Assembly (NCBI GenBank): GCA_021776615.1
Contig: JAJFFO010000002.1
Location: 1 to 64,000, forward strand
Direction: 5' to 3'
Length of the DNA stretch: 64,000 nt
Source: Robiginitomaculum sp.
GTDB lineage: Bacteria; Pseudomonadota; Alphaproteobacteria; Caulobacterales; Maricaulaceae
The notes beneath the pieces are model-generated. The model made no database searches. It was given only the letters and a program-made list of their open reading frames with translations, and had not been told where the DNA came from. This document shows, in pieces, positions 35,197-44,080 of the stretch. The translations under genes and the position numbers were made by a program. Position 1 is the stretch's first letter. The number at the start of each line of letters is the position of its first letter.

Positions 35197-37605
35197 ATGC
35201 GTATTAGAAAACTGACAGGCATTGCTGTTTTAGCAAGCCTGACCTTGGTGGCGGCGGCCATGAGTGGTGTTGCCGTTCTGGGCACGCCAGTACTGGCAGC
35301 CAATGATCGTGATGATTTGCAATCGCGCCTTGAAAACCTGGCTTCGGAATTAGAGAAAAAGCGTCAGGAATATCATATTCCGGGCATGGCCATTGCGGTG
35401 GTCAAAGATGACCAGATTGTTTTTGCTCGCGGGTTCGGTGTTAGTAATATGGAGAAAGACACACCGGTTACACCGCAAACCCTGTTTGCCATCGGTTCTA
35501 CGTCCAAAGCCTTTACCGCAACTTTGGTTGGCATGTTGGTCGATGAAGGCAAAATGGGATGGGATGATCCCATCACCAAACATATTCCGTTTTTGCAATT
35601 CCCGCTTGAGAATAAAAATGACCACGTCACCGTGCGCGATATGCTGTCGCATCGAAGCGGCTATTCGCGCAATGATATGCTGTGGTTTAATGGCCAGACC
35701 AGTCGCGATGAAATATTGCATGACGCCATAAATGCCGAAGCCTTTAGCGGGTTTCGCGAGAAATTTAATTATAACAATGTGATGTATCTCGGTGCGGGCG
35801 TCGCGTCGGCGCGTGCGGCTGATAGTGATTGGGATAGTTTACTCGAAGATCGCCTGCTCAAACCTTTGGGGATGAGCGAAACCACTTCGCGCCATAAATT
35901 GGCACAACAAAATACGCAACATGCTCTTGGCTATATGTGGGACGGGGAAGCAGAAAAACATCAACAATTACCTATGCGCGATCTTGCCAATATTGCGCCG
36001 GCGGGTGGCATCAATTCCACGGTTTTGGATATGGCAAAATGGGTGCGTTTTAATCTGGCGGGCGGCGTCTATGATGGCCAACGCCTGATCAGCGAAAAAA
36101 ACCTGAACGAAATGCAGACCGGGCAAATCAAGGTCTCTGGCGATGTGGATTACGGCTTGGGTTGGTTTTTGCGCGATTGGCGCGGCCAGCCAGTGGTTGA
36201 ACATGGCGGCAGCATTCACGGCTTTGCCGCGCAAGTGGCGTTATTGCCCGAATCCAATCTTGGGTTTGTCTTGCTGACCAATGTTGGTTCGACGCCGCTG
36301 CAACAGCTTTCCATGAAGATGGTGTGGGAGCACTTGCTCGATGAAAAAGCGCAAACCGCCCGAAAAAATACACAGTTTTATGCGCAATATGAGGGTGATT
36401 ACATCGCCAATTTTGGCTCGTTCAGAAATGACATCATTACCTTTTTCATGAAGGACAATGTGCCAGCCATCGACGTGCCGGGGCAGCAAGTTTACACGCT
36501 CAAAGACCCGAATGCGGACGGTGAATGGGTTTTTGAACTTACCGATAAGGTTTCGGTCTCCTTCGATAGAGATGATGCCGGCAAGCTTACGGCCATGCGC
36601 ATGCATCAAGGCGGGATGAATTTTGAACTGCCGCGCAAAGGTGTACCGATTATACCGCAATTCAGCCCTGAAGAATTACAAAAATATCTCGGTAAATATA
36701 CGTCCAGCGCCTTTAAGGGTGACGTAACCACGCTGATCCAAAATCACCGTTTGGCGGTGGATATCCCTGGCGAGATGGTGTTTGAGTTGTATGAGCCGGA
36801 CGCTGACGGGCGTTGGCATTTTCGTGTTAAACCGGAAATGGGCATCGGTTTTGAAACCGATAAAAGCGGGAAAATCTCGGCGTTAAGTCTGTATCGCGGC
36901 GAGAAAAAAATGGATACCGCGCCGCGTGCCGCCGCATCAAGTGTCGATTTACCAAGCGTTGATGAGATTATAGCCTTGCGCCAGACATCGATACGAAAAG
37001 CGGCGTTGGCCAAAGCCGGTGGTATGCGCATTAGCGGCACCATGACCATGGCGCAAGCCGGGGTGGGCGGCAAAGTTGTCTATAGTATTGATGGTGTTGA
37101 CCGCTATCGCGTCGATATAGATTTTGGCAAAAACGGCCAAATGCACACGGCGTCGAATGCGGATGGCGCAGCGACTGACGGCATTCAGCCCTATATTGAA
37201 TATCAGGGCAAATACCTTGAACAGGTTCGCAATGACCATCCGCTGGTCGATTTGGATTGGCGCGACTTCTACCAAAGCATCGAGGTGCTGAGCGCTGGGG
37301 AGTTGGATGGCAAAAAAGGCTATACCCTCGCGCTAAAAGGCAAGGAGACGCCGGCGGCAACATTGTTTATTGATGGCCAAACCGGCGATGTTCTCAAGCG
37401 CGAAACGCGTATTCTGGTGCCCGGTGGTGGTCGGGTCCGGGTTAAAATGGTTTATGCAGACTATCGCGAAATTCACGGCCTGCGTATTCCCTTCAAAACC
37501 ATTGCCGAAAACCAATTGGTTGGCCGAGCCGTGGTTGAATATGAGACGGTGGAAGCGAATTTGCAGTTCGATCCGGAATTGTTTGTGATTAACGATCCGA
37601 AGTAA
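35197..37605 (+). CDS. Exported serine hydrolase of the class C beta-lactamase family with C-terminal extension
   Basis: An 802-residue protein with a signal peptide (MRIRKLTGIAVLASLTLV... to about residue 36). The beta-lactamase/penicillin-binding fold has the SxxK motif in GSTSK (Ser101, Lys104), the YxN motif YNN (about 192) and an HGG motif in VVEHGGSIHG (about 336), replacing the KTG box as in esterase/peptidase relatives. After residue ~370 come two similar beta-rich repeats (DNVPAIDVPGQQVYTLKDPN and HRLAVDIPGEMVFELYEPD) and, from ~600, a LolA-like outer-membrane-type beta domain. True beta-lactamase activity should not be assumed. AGAGGTG precedes ATG 35197. Confidence 0.85.
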   Translation: MRIRKLTGIAVLASLTLVAAAMSGVAVLGTPVLAANDRDDLQSRLENLASELEKKRQEYHIPGMAIAVVKDDQIVFARGFGVSNMEKDTPVTPQTLFAIGSTSKAFTATLVGMLVDEGKMGWDDPITKHIPFLQFPLENKNDHVTVRDMLSHRSGYSRNDMLWFNGQTSRDEILHDAINAEAFSGFREKFNYNNVMYLGAGVASARAADSDWDSLLEDRLLKPLGMSETTSRHKLAQQNTQHALGYMWDGEAEKHQQLPMRDLANIAPAGGINSTVLDMAKWVRFNLAGGVYDGQRLISEKNLNEMQTGQIKVSGDVDYGLGWFLRDWRGQPVVEHGGSIHGFAAQVALLPESNLGFVLLTNVGSTPLQQLSMKMVWEHLLDEKAQTARKNTQFYAQYEGDYIANFGSFRNDIITFFMKDNVPAIDVPGQQVYTLKDPNADGEWVFELTDKVSVSFDRDDAGKLTAMRMHQGGMNFELPRKGVPIIPQFSPEELQKYLGKYTSSAFKGDVTTLIQNHRLAVDIPGEMVFELYEPDADGRWHFRVKPEMGIGFETDKSGKISALSLYRGEKKMDTAPRAAASSVDLPSVDEIIALRQTSIRKAALAKAGGMRISGTMTMAQAGVGGKVVYSIDGVDRYRVDIDFGKNGQMHTASNADGAATDGIQPYIEYQGKYLEQVRNDHPLVDLDWRDFYQSIEVLSAGELDGKKGYTLALKGKETPAATLFIDGQTGDVLKRETRILVPGGGRVRVKMVYADYREIHGLRIPFKTIAENQLVGRAVVEYETVEANLQFDPELFVINDPK

Positions 37606-37633
37606 GCTTTCGGCAAAACTATTGTTTATGAAT

Positions 37634-37669
37634 GGGGGTTTCGAATAATGTATTCGGAACCCCTGTTTT
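37634..37669 (+). terminator. Terminator after the beta-lactamase-fold gene
   Basis: GGGGTTTCGAATA (37635-37647) pairs with TATTCGGAACCCC (37651-37663), 13 bp with one G-T pair and a 3-nt loop, followed by TGTTTTGTT. It lies between two convergent genes; the T-run is on the + side. Confidence 0.88.
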
Positions 37670-37721
37670 GTTATGCATTAGGTCCCGATCCTAACCTGCT
37701 AAAACACCAAAATCCGCAGTG

Positions 37722-39884
37722 TTAAGGCGCGTTGCGTCGTCGGGTCAGTAAATCGATCAGGGAAAGGGCGGCTTTGGCGGCGACGGTGCCGGGCAGGAAC
37801 ACTTCGGCGGCACCCATGGTTTTCAAAACCGGTACATCATTGGGCGGGATGACCCCGCCAACAATCAGTTTGATATCGCTGCGGTTGGCTTGGTCCAAAG
37901 CGGCTTTAAGCAAGGGCACAAAGCTTAAATGCCCGGCGGCCAAGGAGGAGGTGGCAATGATGTCGACATTGTTCTCTATGCCCAATGTCGCCGCTTGCTC
38001 CGGTGTTTGGAATAGCGGCCCGATGACCACATCCCATTGCAAATCGGTAAAGGCGCTGGCCATCACTTTTTGCCCGCGATCATGGCCGTCCTGGCCGAGT
38101 TTGGCGATGAGAATGCGCGGGGCGCGGCCATAAGTTTTGGCGTATTCCTGTGCCGCCAGCTTGGCATTGGCCATCAAGCTGTCATTGCCGCCTTCGCGCA
38201 AATACACGCCTTTTAGCGCTTTTGGCTCGGCTTGGTGGCGGCCATAGACCACTTCCAGCGCTTTTGACATTTCGCCGACGCTGGCCATGGCGCTAGCGGC
38301 GTCTATGGCTAATGCCAGCAAATTGCCGCTGCCATTGCGCGCCGCGTCGGTCAGGGCTGCCAGTTTTAGTTGGGTTTCCGCCTCATCACGTTCCGCCCGC
38401 AATTTTTGTAAGCGGGCGACCTGATTGGCCCGCACTTTGGCATTGTCGACTTTCAACACTGGCACATCTTCTTGCTCGCCCGCGGGCAGCAGGTATTTAT
38501 TGACGCCGGTTATGGTTTGCGTGCCGCTGTCTATACGTGCTTGGGTGCGCGTCGCCGCTTCTTCAATACGTAACTTTGGCACTCCGGCTTCAATGGCTTT
38601 GGCCATGCCGCCAAGCGCGTCAATTTCGCGAATATGGGCCAATGCGCGGCTGGCCAAATCAGCTGTCAGGCGCTCGATAAAGTAAGAACCGCCCCAAGGG
38701 TCGATGGATTGGGTGAGGCCAGCTTCTTGCGCCAAAAATAATTGGGTATTGCGGGCAATGCGGGCGGAAAAATCCGTCGGCAGGGCCAACGCCTCGTCAA
38801 GCGCGTTGGTGTGTAGCGATTGCGTGCCACCATCGACGGCGGCCATGGCTTCAAGGCAGGTGCGGGTGATGTTGTTGTAAACATCCTGCGCCGTCAGTGA
38901 CCAGCCAGAGGTCTGGCAATGGGTGCGCAGGCACAGGGATTTGGTGTTTTTGGGCGCGAAATTTTCCTGCATGAGCTGCGCCCATAACAAGCGCCCGGCG
39001 CGCAATTTTGCAATTTCCATGAAGGAATTCATGCCAATCGCCCAAAAAAAGCTTAGGCGCGGCGCGAAACTGTCGACATCCATGCCCGCTTCAATGCCGG
39101 CACGGACATATTCAATGCCATCGGCCAGTGTATAGGCCAATTCCAGATCCGCACTCGCGCCGGCTTCTTGCATATGGTAGCCGGATATCGAGATCGGGTT
39201 GAACTTCGGCATGTTTTTTGAGGCATAAGCGAAAATGTCGGAAACAATGCGCATGCTCGGTTCGGGCGGGTATATATAGGTGTTGCGCACCATAAATTCT
39301 TTAAGAATGTCATTTTGTATGGTGCCGGTGAGAGCCGCTGTGGCCACGCCCTGTTCATGGGCGGCGGCCACATAAAGCGCCAAAATTGGTAATACCGCGC
39401 CATTCATGGTCATGGAAACCGACATTTGATCCAGCGGGATCTGATCGAACAAAATGCGCATGTCCAACAGACTGTCTATGGCCACCCCGGCCATGCCCAC
39501 ATCGCCGGACACCAGCAGGTCATCAGAATCATAGCCCCTGTGGGTGGGTAAATCGAACGCGATGGAGAGGCCCTTTTGTCCGGCTGCCAGATTGCGCCGG
39601 TAAAATGCATTGGAATCTTCGGCGGTGGAAAATCCGGCATATTGCCGCACCGTCCATGGGCGCTGGACATACATGCTGGGGTAGGGGCCACGCACAAATG
39701 GCGCTATGCCCGGCAGGCTTTGAGTGAAGCCAAGCCCGTCACAATCGTCCGGGCCATAAACCGGCTTTATGGCTATGCCTTCGGGGGTGGCGCGGGTGTG
39801 CGGTGTTGATGGTGGCGTATCCGGCGCGGCCTCGGCGCTCAGCGGTATTTGGGTAAAGTCGGGAAATTCGAATGGCGCACTCAT
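37722..39884 (-). CDS. Methylmalonyl-CoA mutase, large (catalytic) subunit
   Basis: Adenosylcobalamin-dependent interconversion of (R)-methylmalonyl-CoA and succinyl-CoA, used in propionyl-CoA metabolism. The 720-residue protein has the N-terminal CoA-binding segment ([20 protein letters not shown]), the barrel motifs [11 protein letters not shown] (catalytic His) and [15 protein letters not shown], and the C-terminal cobalamin domain with [12 protein letters not shown], whose His is the lower axial cobalt ligand (DxHxxG). Length and motifs are normal. Its start overlaps the end of the small-subunit gene by 4 bases, so the two are one operon transcribed leftward. Confidence 0.95.
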   Translation of the reverse strand: MSAPFEFPDFTQIPLSAEAAPDTPPSTPHTRATPEGIAIKPVYGPDDCDGLGFTQSLPGIAPFVRGPYPSMYVQRPWTVRQYAGFSTAEDSNAFYRRNLAAGQKGLSIAFDLPTHRGYDSDDLLVSGDVGMAGVAIDSLLDMRILFDQIPLDQMSVSMTMNGAVLPILALYVAAAHEQGVATAALTGTIQNDILKEFMVRNTYIYPPEPSMRIVSDIFAYASKNMPKFNPISISGYHMQEAGASADLELAYTLADGIEYVRAGIEAGMDVDSFAPRLSFFWAIGMNSFMEIAKLRAGRLLWAQLMQENFAPKNTKSLCLRTHCQTSGWSLTAQDVYNNITRTCLEAMAAVDGGTQSLHTNALDEALALPTDFSARIARNTQLFLAQEAGLTQSIDPWGGSYFIERLTADLASRALAHIREIDALGGMAKAIEAGVPKLRIEEAATRTQARIDSGTQTITGVNKYLLPAGEQEDVPVLKVDNAKVRANQVARLQKLRAERDEAETQLKLAALTDAARNGSGNLLALAIDAASAMASVGEMSKALEVVYGRHQAEPKALKGVYLREGGNDSLMANAKLAAQEYAKTYGRAPRILIAKLGQDGHDRGQKVMASAFTDLQWDVVIGPLFQTPEQAATLGIENNVDIIATSSLAAGHLSFVPLLKAALDQANRSDIKLIVGGVIPPNDVPVLKTMGAAEVFLPGTVAAKAALSLIDLLTRRRNAP

Positions 39885-41455
39885 AATTCTCCCGCTTTGC
39901 CACCCTCAAATGGTGCGCAAAAACGAATAGGCAAAAAGTCGGCAATCGGATCGCCTCCAATTTGCGGTGTGATGCAGGCTTTATTAGCGGCGGCGTGCAC
40001 ATATTCGTCGACTGAAAATTCAACCGGGAAGGGCGTGCCTTTTGGCGCGGGCAATGGCGGTGCGGCGCGCGGCGAAACCGGCGGGACTTCATCCTGTTGT
40101 ACAAAGGCATTCACCCCGAGCAGCTTCCTTTTGCCACTTTTGATTTCGTCCATCAGGGTTTGGCGTTGCGCAGTAATGAATTCTCCCAACCAGCCGGACA
40201 AAGCCGCTTTCGCCAATCCGCCTTTGCTTTCAATGTCTTGGAATATTGCCCATGCGGCTTGGGCCAAATCATCACTCATGGCCTCAATGGTGTAAGAACC
40301 GCCCATGGGGTCGGCGACCATGCCGGCACCGGCTTCTTCTTGCAGAATAATCTGCGCATTGCGGGCCAGCCGCCGGGCTGCCGGATATTGCGTGCCAAGC
40401 GCCAAATCATGGGGTTCAACGCTGATATATTGCGCGCCGCCAAGCGCTGCGGCGAAGGCGGCGGTGCTGGTGCGTAATACATTGGTATAGGGCGCGGCCT
40501 TGCTCATCATGGCGCGCGAGGTTCCGGCGTGAATATTCATCGCCGCGTCTGCCCCTTCGCAGCCCAAAGCCGACATAATATTGGCCCACACCCGCCGGGC
40601 CGCGCGCAATTTGGCGACACCTAAAGGCACATCGGCCTCCATGGAAAAATCAAACAAAATGGTCTGTGCCGCTTGCGAAGGACTGAGGCCGCCTTCAACA
40701 AAGGCTTTGACATAGCTAAATCCCCCGGCGGCGGCAAAAGCAATCTCCAGCGCGGCGGAACCTCCGGCTTCATGGATGAGCGAGGCGGTAATGGTCACGG
40801 TGCGCAAATTTGGCGTATTTTGCGTGCACCATTTGGCCAAGCGCGTGGCATTGCCAAGGCGCGTCGGCAGAGTTTGCGGTTGCAGGCCCTTAAATACGGT
40901 TTGTCCGATCGGTGACAAGCCAAGCGAACCGCTAAGGTCGGTCATGTTGACGCCGCGTTTTTTGGCGATGGCCAACAGCATGGCCGCGTATTGCAGGCTA
41001 TCCGGGCATGGCCGCATTAGAATCGGCGCTATGCTCAAATCGACGCCGTCGAGGGCAGTTTCCATATCTTCAATGGTATGCACGGCGGTGCCGTTGACGC
41101 CGGTGGAATCAAAAACCAGACACACGGCCGACCCGCCGCCTTGCAGGTCGTCCAGCATGTCCGCATTGGCGCCTTTTGGGCTGCCAGCGCGCGAATACTG
41201 AGTGATGTGCCATGGCCGCGCGGTATTAATGTGCGGTTCTATACCGCGTACAAACGGGAATTGTCCCGGTGCGCCGGTTTGTGCCCCAATATCGGCTTGG
41301 GTGTGCAGCGGGCCGCGGACTGTGCCATCCGGGGTTTTGTGCACCAGTGTTTCGTCAAAATCCGCGCCGCGCAGGGCCTTATCTACCAATGCGCGCCATT
41401 CTTTTTGGCTGGGTGCGGCAAAACCTGTCCCCAGAATCTCGTCGTTTTTGCTCAT
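39881..41455 (-). CDS. Methylmalonyl-CoA mutase small subunit, lacking the C-terminal domain
   Basis: The 524-residue protein is homologous to the barrel of the mutase ([55 protein letters not shown]). In the heterodimeric enzymes the small subunit (about 620-640 residues) has a degenerate, non-cobalamin-binding C-terminal flavodoxin-like domain; here the protein ends at [14 protein letters not shown], right where that domain would begin, and the large-subunit gene starts immediately. The small subunit is non-catalytic in the known dimer. The frame is open and no remnant of the domain is seen. Confidence 0.88.
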   Translation of the reverse strand: MSKNDEILGTGFAAPSQKEWRALVDKALRGADFDETLVHKTPDGTVRGPLHTQADIGAQTGAPGQFPFVRGIEPHINTARPWHITQYSRAGSPKGANADMLDDLQGGGSAVCLVFDSTGVNGTAVHTIEDMETALDGVDLSIAPILMRPCPDSLQYAAMLLAIAKKRGVNMTDLSGSLGLSPIGQTVFKGLQPQTLPTRLGNATRLAKWCTQNTPNLRTVTITASLIHEAGGSAALEIAFAAAGGFSYVKAFVEGGLSPSQAAQTILFDFSMEADVPLGVAKLRAARRVWANIMSALGCEGADAAMNIHAGTSRAMMSKAAPYTNVLRTSTAAFAAALGGAQYISVEPHDLALGTQYPAARRLARNAQIILQEEAGAGMVADPMGGSYTIEAMSDDLAQAAWAIFQDIESKGGLAKAALSGWLGEFITAQRQTLMDEIKSGKRKLLGVNAFVQQDEVPPVSPRAAPPLPAPKGTPFPVEFSVDEYVHAAANKACITPQIGGDPIADFLPIRFCAPFEGGKAGEL

Positions 41456-41566
41456 AAGGATAGAAAAACCAGTGTCGCGCTTTCGTCAACCCGTGGATTG
41501 TATCTGGCTTGTCCAACCCCGCATTTTGCCCGGTTAATATGGGGTTTTCCACTAAGGATGACCTGC

Positions 41567-42124
41567 ATGCACGAGCAAATTCAAACCCTGGTGAACGGCT
41601 ATAATAGCGGCTTCGCCCTTTCCCCGCGCTCGCTTGAGCGCCTTGGCGGCGTGCATAAGGGTTTAGCCGCCATTGTCCGGCGTGCGATTTTACTAAGCGC
41701 GGTTGATTTTACCGTGCTTGAAGGCCGCCGCACATCGGCGCGGCAAAAATTACTGGTCGAGCAAGGGGCCAGCAATACCATGAATTCGCGCCATTTATCC
41801 GGCCATGCGGTCGATCTTGGTGCGTGGATTGGCGGCGCAGTGCGTTGGGACTGGCCGCTTTACGAGAAAATCAACCACGCCATGCAATTGGCCGCCGCAG
41901 AAGCCGGGGTGCACGTTGAGTGGGGCGGCGATTGGAAAAGTTTTCGCGATGGGCCGCACTTTCAACTGCCGTGGGCGGATTATCCTCTCCTTCGACAAGC
42001 TCAGGATGAGGAGGTTTGGGGCGTGGAAGCTCAGGATGAGGTTTGGGGCGAGGAAGTTCAGGACGAGGACGTGCGGAATGGAGAAGCTCAGGATTTGGAA
42101 AACCAGAATGATAGGGTGGTTTGA
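41567..42124 (+). CDS. M15-family peptidoglycan endopeptidase (endolysin-like)
   Basis: A 185-residue protein related to phage L-alanyl-D-glutamate endopeptidases and CwlK. Zinc ligands are recognisable in SRHLSGHAVDLGAW (His and Asp) and in WKSFRDGPHFQL (His). It lacks a signal peptide, as do phage endolysins that depend on a holin. After the catalytic domain (to about residue 140) the tail is a run of 9-10-residue acidic repeats (AQDEEVWGVE, AQDEVWGEE, VQDEDVRNGE) encoded by copies of a REP-like DNA element. ATG 41567 has AAGG 9 nt upstream; ATG 41558 is an alternative. Its stop overlaps the holin start. Confidence 0.85.
   Translation: MHEQIQTLVNGYNSGFALSPRSLERLGGVHKGLAAIVRRAILLSAVDFTVLEGRRTSARQKLLVEQGASNTMNSRHLSGHAVDLGAWIGGAVRWDWPLYEKINHAMQLAAAEAGVHVEWGGDWKSFRDGPHFQLPWADYPLLRQAQDEEVWGVEAQDEVWGEEVQDEDVRNGEAQDLENQNDRVV
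41987..42090 (+). repeat. In-frame REP-like repeats in the endolysin 3' end
   Basis: Four imperfect copies of about 27 bp built on GAAGCTCAGGATGAGG (copies around 41994, 42025, 42053 and 42083). The first is preceded by CTCCTTCGACAAGCTCAGG, a sequence that resembles widespread intergenic palindromic-type repeats of proteobacteria. The copies preserve reading frame and code for the acidic tail of the endolysin. Confidence 0.65.
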
Positions 42125-42519
42125 TGGGGATACTAAGCAGCATTATTGGCCCGCTTACCGGCATTATCGATAAAGCGGTGCCAGATGCGGATTTGCGCCG
42201 CGAGCTAATATTCAAAATCAATGCTATGGTGATTGAACAAGAGGGCAATCTGACCAATGCGGCGCGCGATGTTTTGGTTGCCGAAGCGCAAGGGGAGAGT
42301 TGGTTGCAGCGAAATTGGCGACCACTGACCATGCTGACCTTCGCCGCAATCATCGCCAATAATTACCTTATCGCGCCTTATGTACAGGCATTTGGCGGGG
42401 TGGCGGTGGTGCTGGAAATCCCCGACGGCATGTGGGGCCTCCTTACCATGGGCCTTGGCGGCTATGTTGTTGGTCGCACATTGGAGAAAACTGGCAGCCG
42501 TTTGCGGGTTGGGGGTTAG
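42124..42519 (+). CDS. Holin of the three-TM gene-transfer-release type
   Basis: A 131-residue protein resembling the GTA holin family (Holin of 3TMs, for gene-transfer release). An amphipathic N-terminal region (SSIIGPLTGIIDKAVPDADL) is followed by the diagnostic SWLQRNWRPLTMLTFAAIIA, a second hydrophobic segment (YVQAFGGVAVVLEI) and a third (GMWGLLTMGLGGYVVGRTLE) with a basic tail. It would form the inner-membrane hole for the adjacent endolysin. It starts on the last base of the endolysin stop (TGATG). Confidence 0.82.
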   Translation: MGILSSIIGPLTGIIDKAVPDADLRRELIFKINAMVIEQEGNLTNAARDVLVAEAQGESWLQRNWRPLTMLTFAAIIANNYLIAPYVQAFGGVAVVLEIPDGMWGLLTMGLGGYVVGRTLEKTGSRLRVGG

Positions 42520-42611
42520 CGCCCTAACCGAGATTGTTAGGAAAAATTTGGCTGGCTAAGGCCGCGCAATTACGGTATTGGCCGCTTCTCAATATACGCG
42601 GCGGAACCACA

Positions 42612-43985
42612 ATGCTTTCATCCTTTGATCTTTTTAAAGTTGGGCTTGGGCCATCCTCTTCCCACACCACCGGGCCGATGAAGGCGGCATTGCGTTTTGT
42701 TGAGTTCTTGGCAGATCAAGAAAATGGCGACGCCATTAAGCGCCTTGATGTGCGGCTATATGGTTCGCTGGCGCTTACCGGCGCGGGTCACCATACGGAC
42801 CGGGCCATATTGCTGGGGCTTAGCGGCCATGCGCCGGAAACGCTGGTGCCAGCGCGCGTTGATGCGATGATTGCGCAAATTGTGGCACAAAAGAAACTGA
42901 ATTTGGGCGATCGCCTGACTATTGATTTTGACCCGCAGACTGACATTCGTTTTGAAGGGCAAACCAGCCTGCCATTTCATACCAATGGCATGCGCTTTAA
43001 CGCCTTTGACCGGCACGGCGATTTGATTGCCAGCCGGATTTATTATTCCGTTGGCGGCGGCTTCGTGCTCGATGAAGACGAGGCCGGGCGCAATGCGCCA
43101 GATGAAATGAAGGCCGAAGCGGCGCACCCGTTTGAAAATGCCAAGGAATTGCTGGAACGCGCCGAAGCTGCTGGACTAAGCATTGCCCAGCTTATGCTGG
43201 AAAATGAGTGTGCTTTGCGCCCCGAAGCCGATGTCCTGAAAATGCTGGACGGCATATGGCGGCATATGCACGAATGCATGGAAAACGGCATCGCCCGTGA
43301 AGGCCTGCTGCCCGGCAAGCTAAGAGTGCGCCGCCGCGCCGCTGACCTCAATGCCAAGCTGAAAAACCGCGACCCCAACCCCCATATCTCCTGCGAACGC
43401 TCCGATTGGGTGAATTTATGGGCAATGGCCGTGAATGAGGAAAATGCCTCGGGCGGCCGCGTGGTCACCGCGCCAACCAATGGTGCCGCCGGGGTGCTGC
43501 CAGCGGTGATCAATTATTATTTGCACTTTGTTGACGGGGCGGATGATGACGGCGTGCGCCGGTTCTTGCTGACCGCCGCGGCGATTGGCGGGCTTTATAA
43601 ACGTAATGCTTCAATCTCTGGCGCCGAAGTCGGGTGTCAGGGCGAGGTCGGGGTGGCGTGTTCGATGGCGGCCGGGGCGCTTACCGCCGTTTTGGGTGGC
43701 AATAATGCGCAGATTGAAAATGCCGCTGAAATTGGCATGGAACATAATCTGGGCATGACTTGTGATCCGGTGGGCGGTCTGGTGCAAATCCCCTGTATTG
43801 AACGCAATGCCTTTGGCGCGGCCATGGCCATTCAGGCCGCCCGTCTGGCCATGTTGGGCGATGGCAAACATGCGATCAGCCTCGATGAAGTCATCAAAAC
43901 CATGTTCGATACCGGGCGCGATATGAGCACCAAATACAAGGAAACCTCACAAGGCGGGCTGGCGGTAAATATCGTCGAGTGCTGA
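42612..43985 (+). CDS. sdaA: L-serine ammonia-lyase (L-serine dehydratase), iron-sulphur, single chain
   Basis: Converts L-serine to pyruvate and ammonia using a [4Fe-4S] cluster. The 457-residue protein has the N-terminal beta-domain (SSFDLFKVGLGPSSSHTTGP) fused to the alpha-domain with TAPTNGAAGVLPAVINYYL, SISGAEVGCQGEVGVACSMA and LGMTCDPVGGLVQIPCIERN; these cysteines match the cluster ligands. ATG 42612 begins exactly at the conserved MLSSFDLFKVG, so the upstream in-frame codons are excluded, though the ribosome binding site is weak. It stands alone between the lysis pair and the DUF4910 gene. Confidence 0.95.
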   Translation: MLSSFDLFKVGLGPSSSHTTGPMKAALRFVEFLADQENGDAIKRLDVRLYGSLALTGAGHHTDRAILLGLSGHAPETLVPARVDAMIAQIVAQKKLNLGDRLTIDFDPQTDIRFEGQTSLPFHTNGMRFNAFDRHGDLIASRIYYSVGGGFVLDEDEAGRNAPDEMKAEAAHPFENAKELLERAEAAGLSIAQLMLENECALRPEADVLKMLDGIWRHMHECMENGIAREGLLPGKLRVRRRAADLNAKLKNRDPNPHISCERSDWVNLWAMAVNEENASGGRVVTAPTNGAAGVLPAVINYYLHFVDGADDDGVRRFLLTAAAIGGLYKRNASISGAEVGCQGEVGVACSMAAGALTAVLGGNNAQIENAAEIGMEHNLGMTCDPVGGLVQIPCIERNAFGAAMAIQAARLAMLGDGKHAISLDEVIKTMFDTGRDMSTKYKETSQGGLAVNIVEC

Positions 43986-44080
43986 GTTTATAACGCTTTG
44001 GCGTTGGCGCTGACCGCGGGTAAATTGATACCTCCATTGCCCGTTACGGTGGCGAATAGAATCAGGGCAGGGTGCGGGCT

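Noticed and set aside
41078-41566. Longer form of the endolysin reading toward mutA
   Set aside because: The extra sequence overlaps the mutase small-subunit gene on the other strand and has no homology; ATG 41567 has the ribosome binding site.
41456-41566. Cobalamin riboswitch upstream of the B12-dependent mutase genes
   Set aside because: The leader is about 110 bp at most and lacks the B12-box-like sequence and the needed helices.
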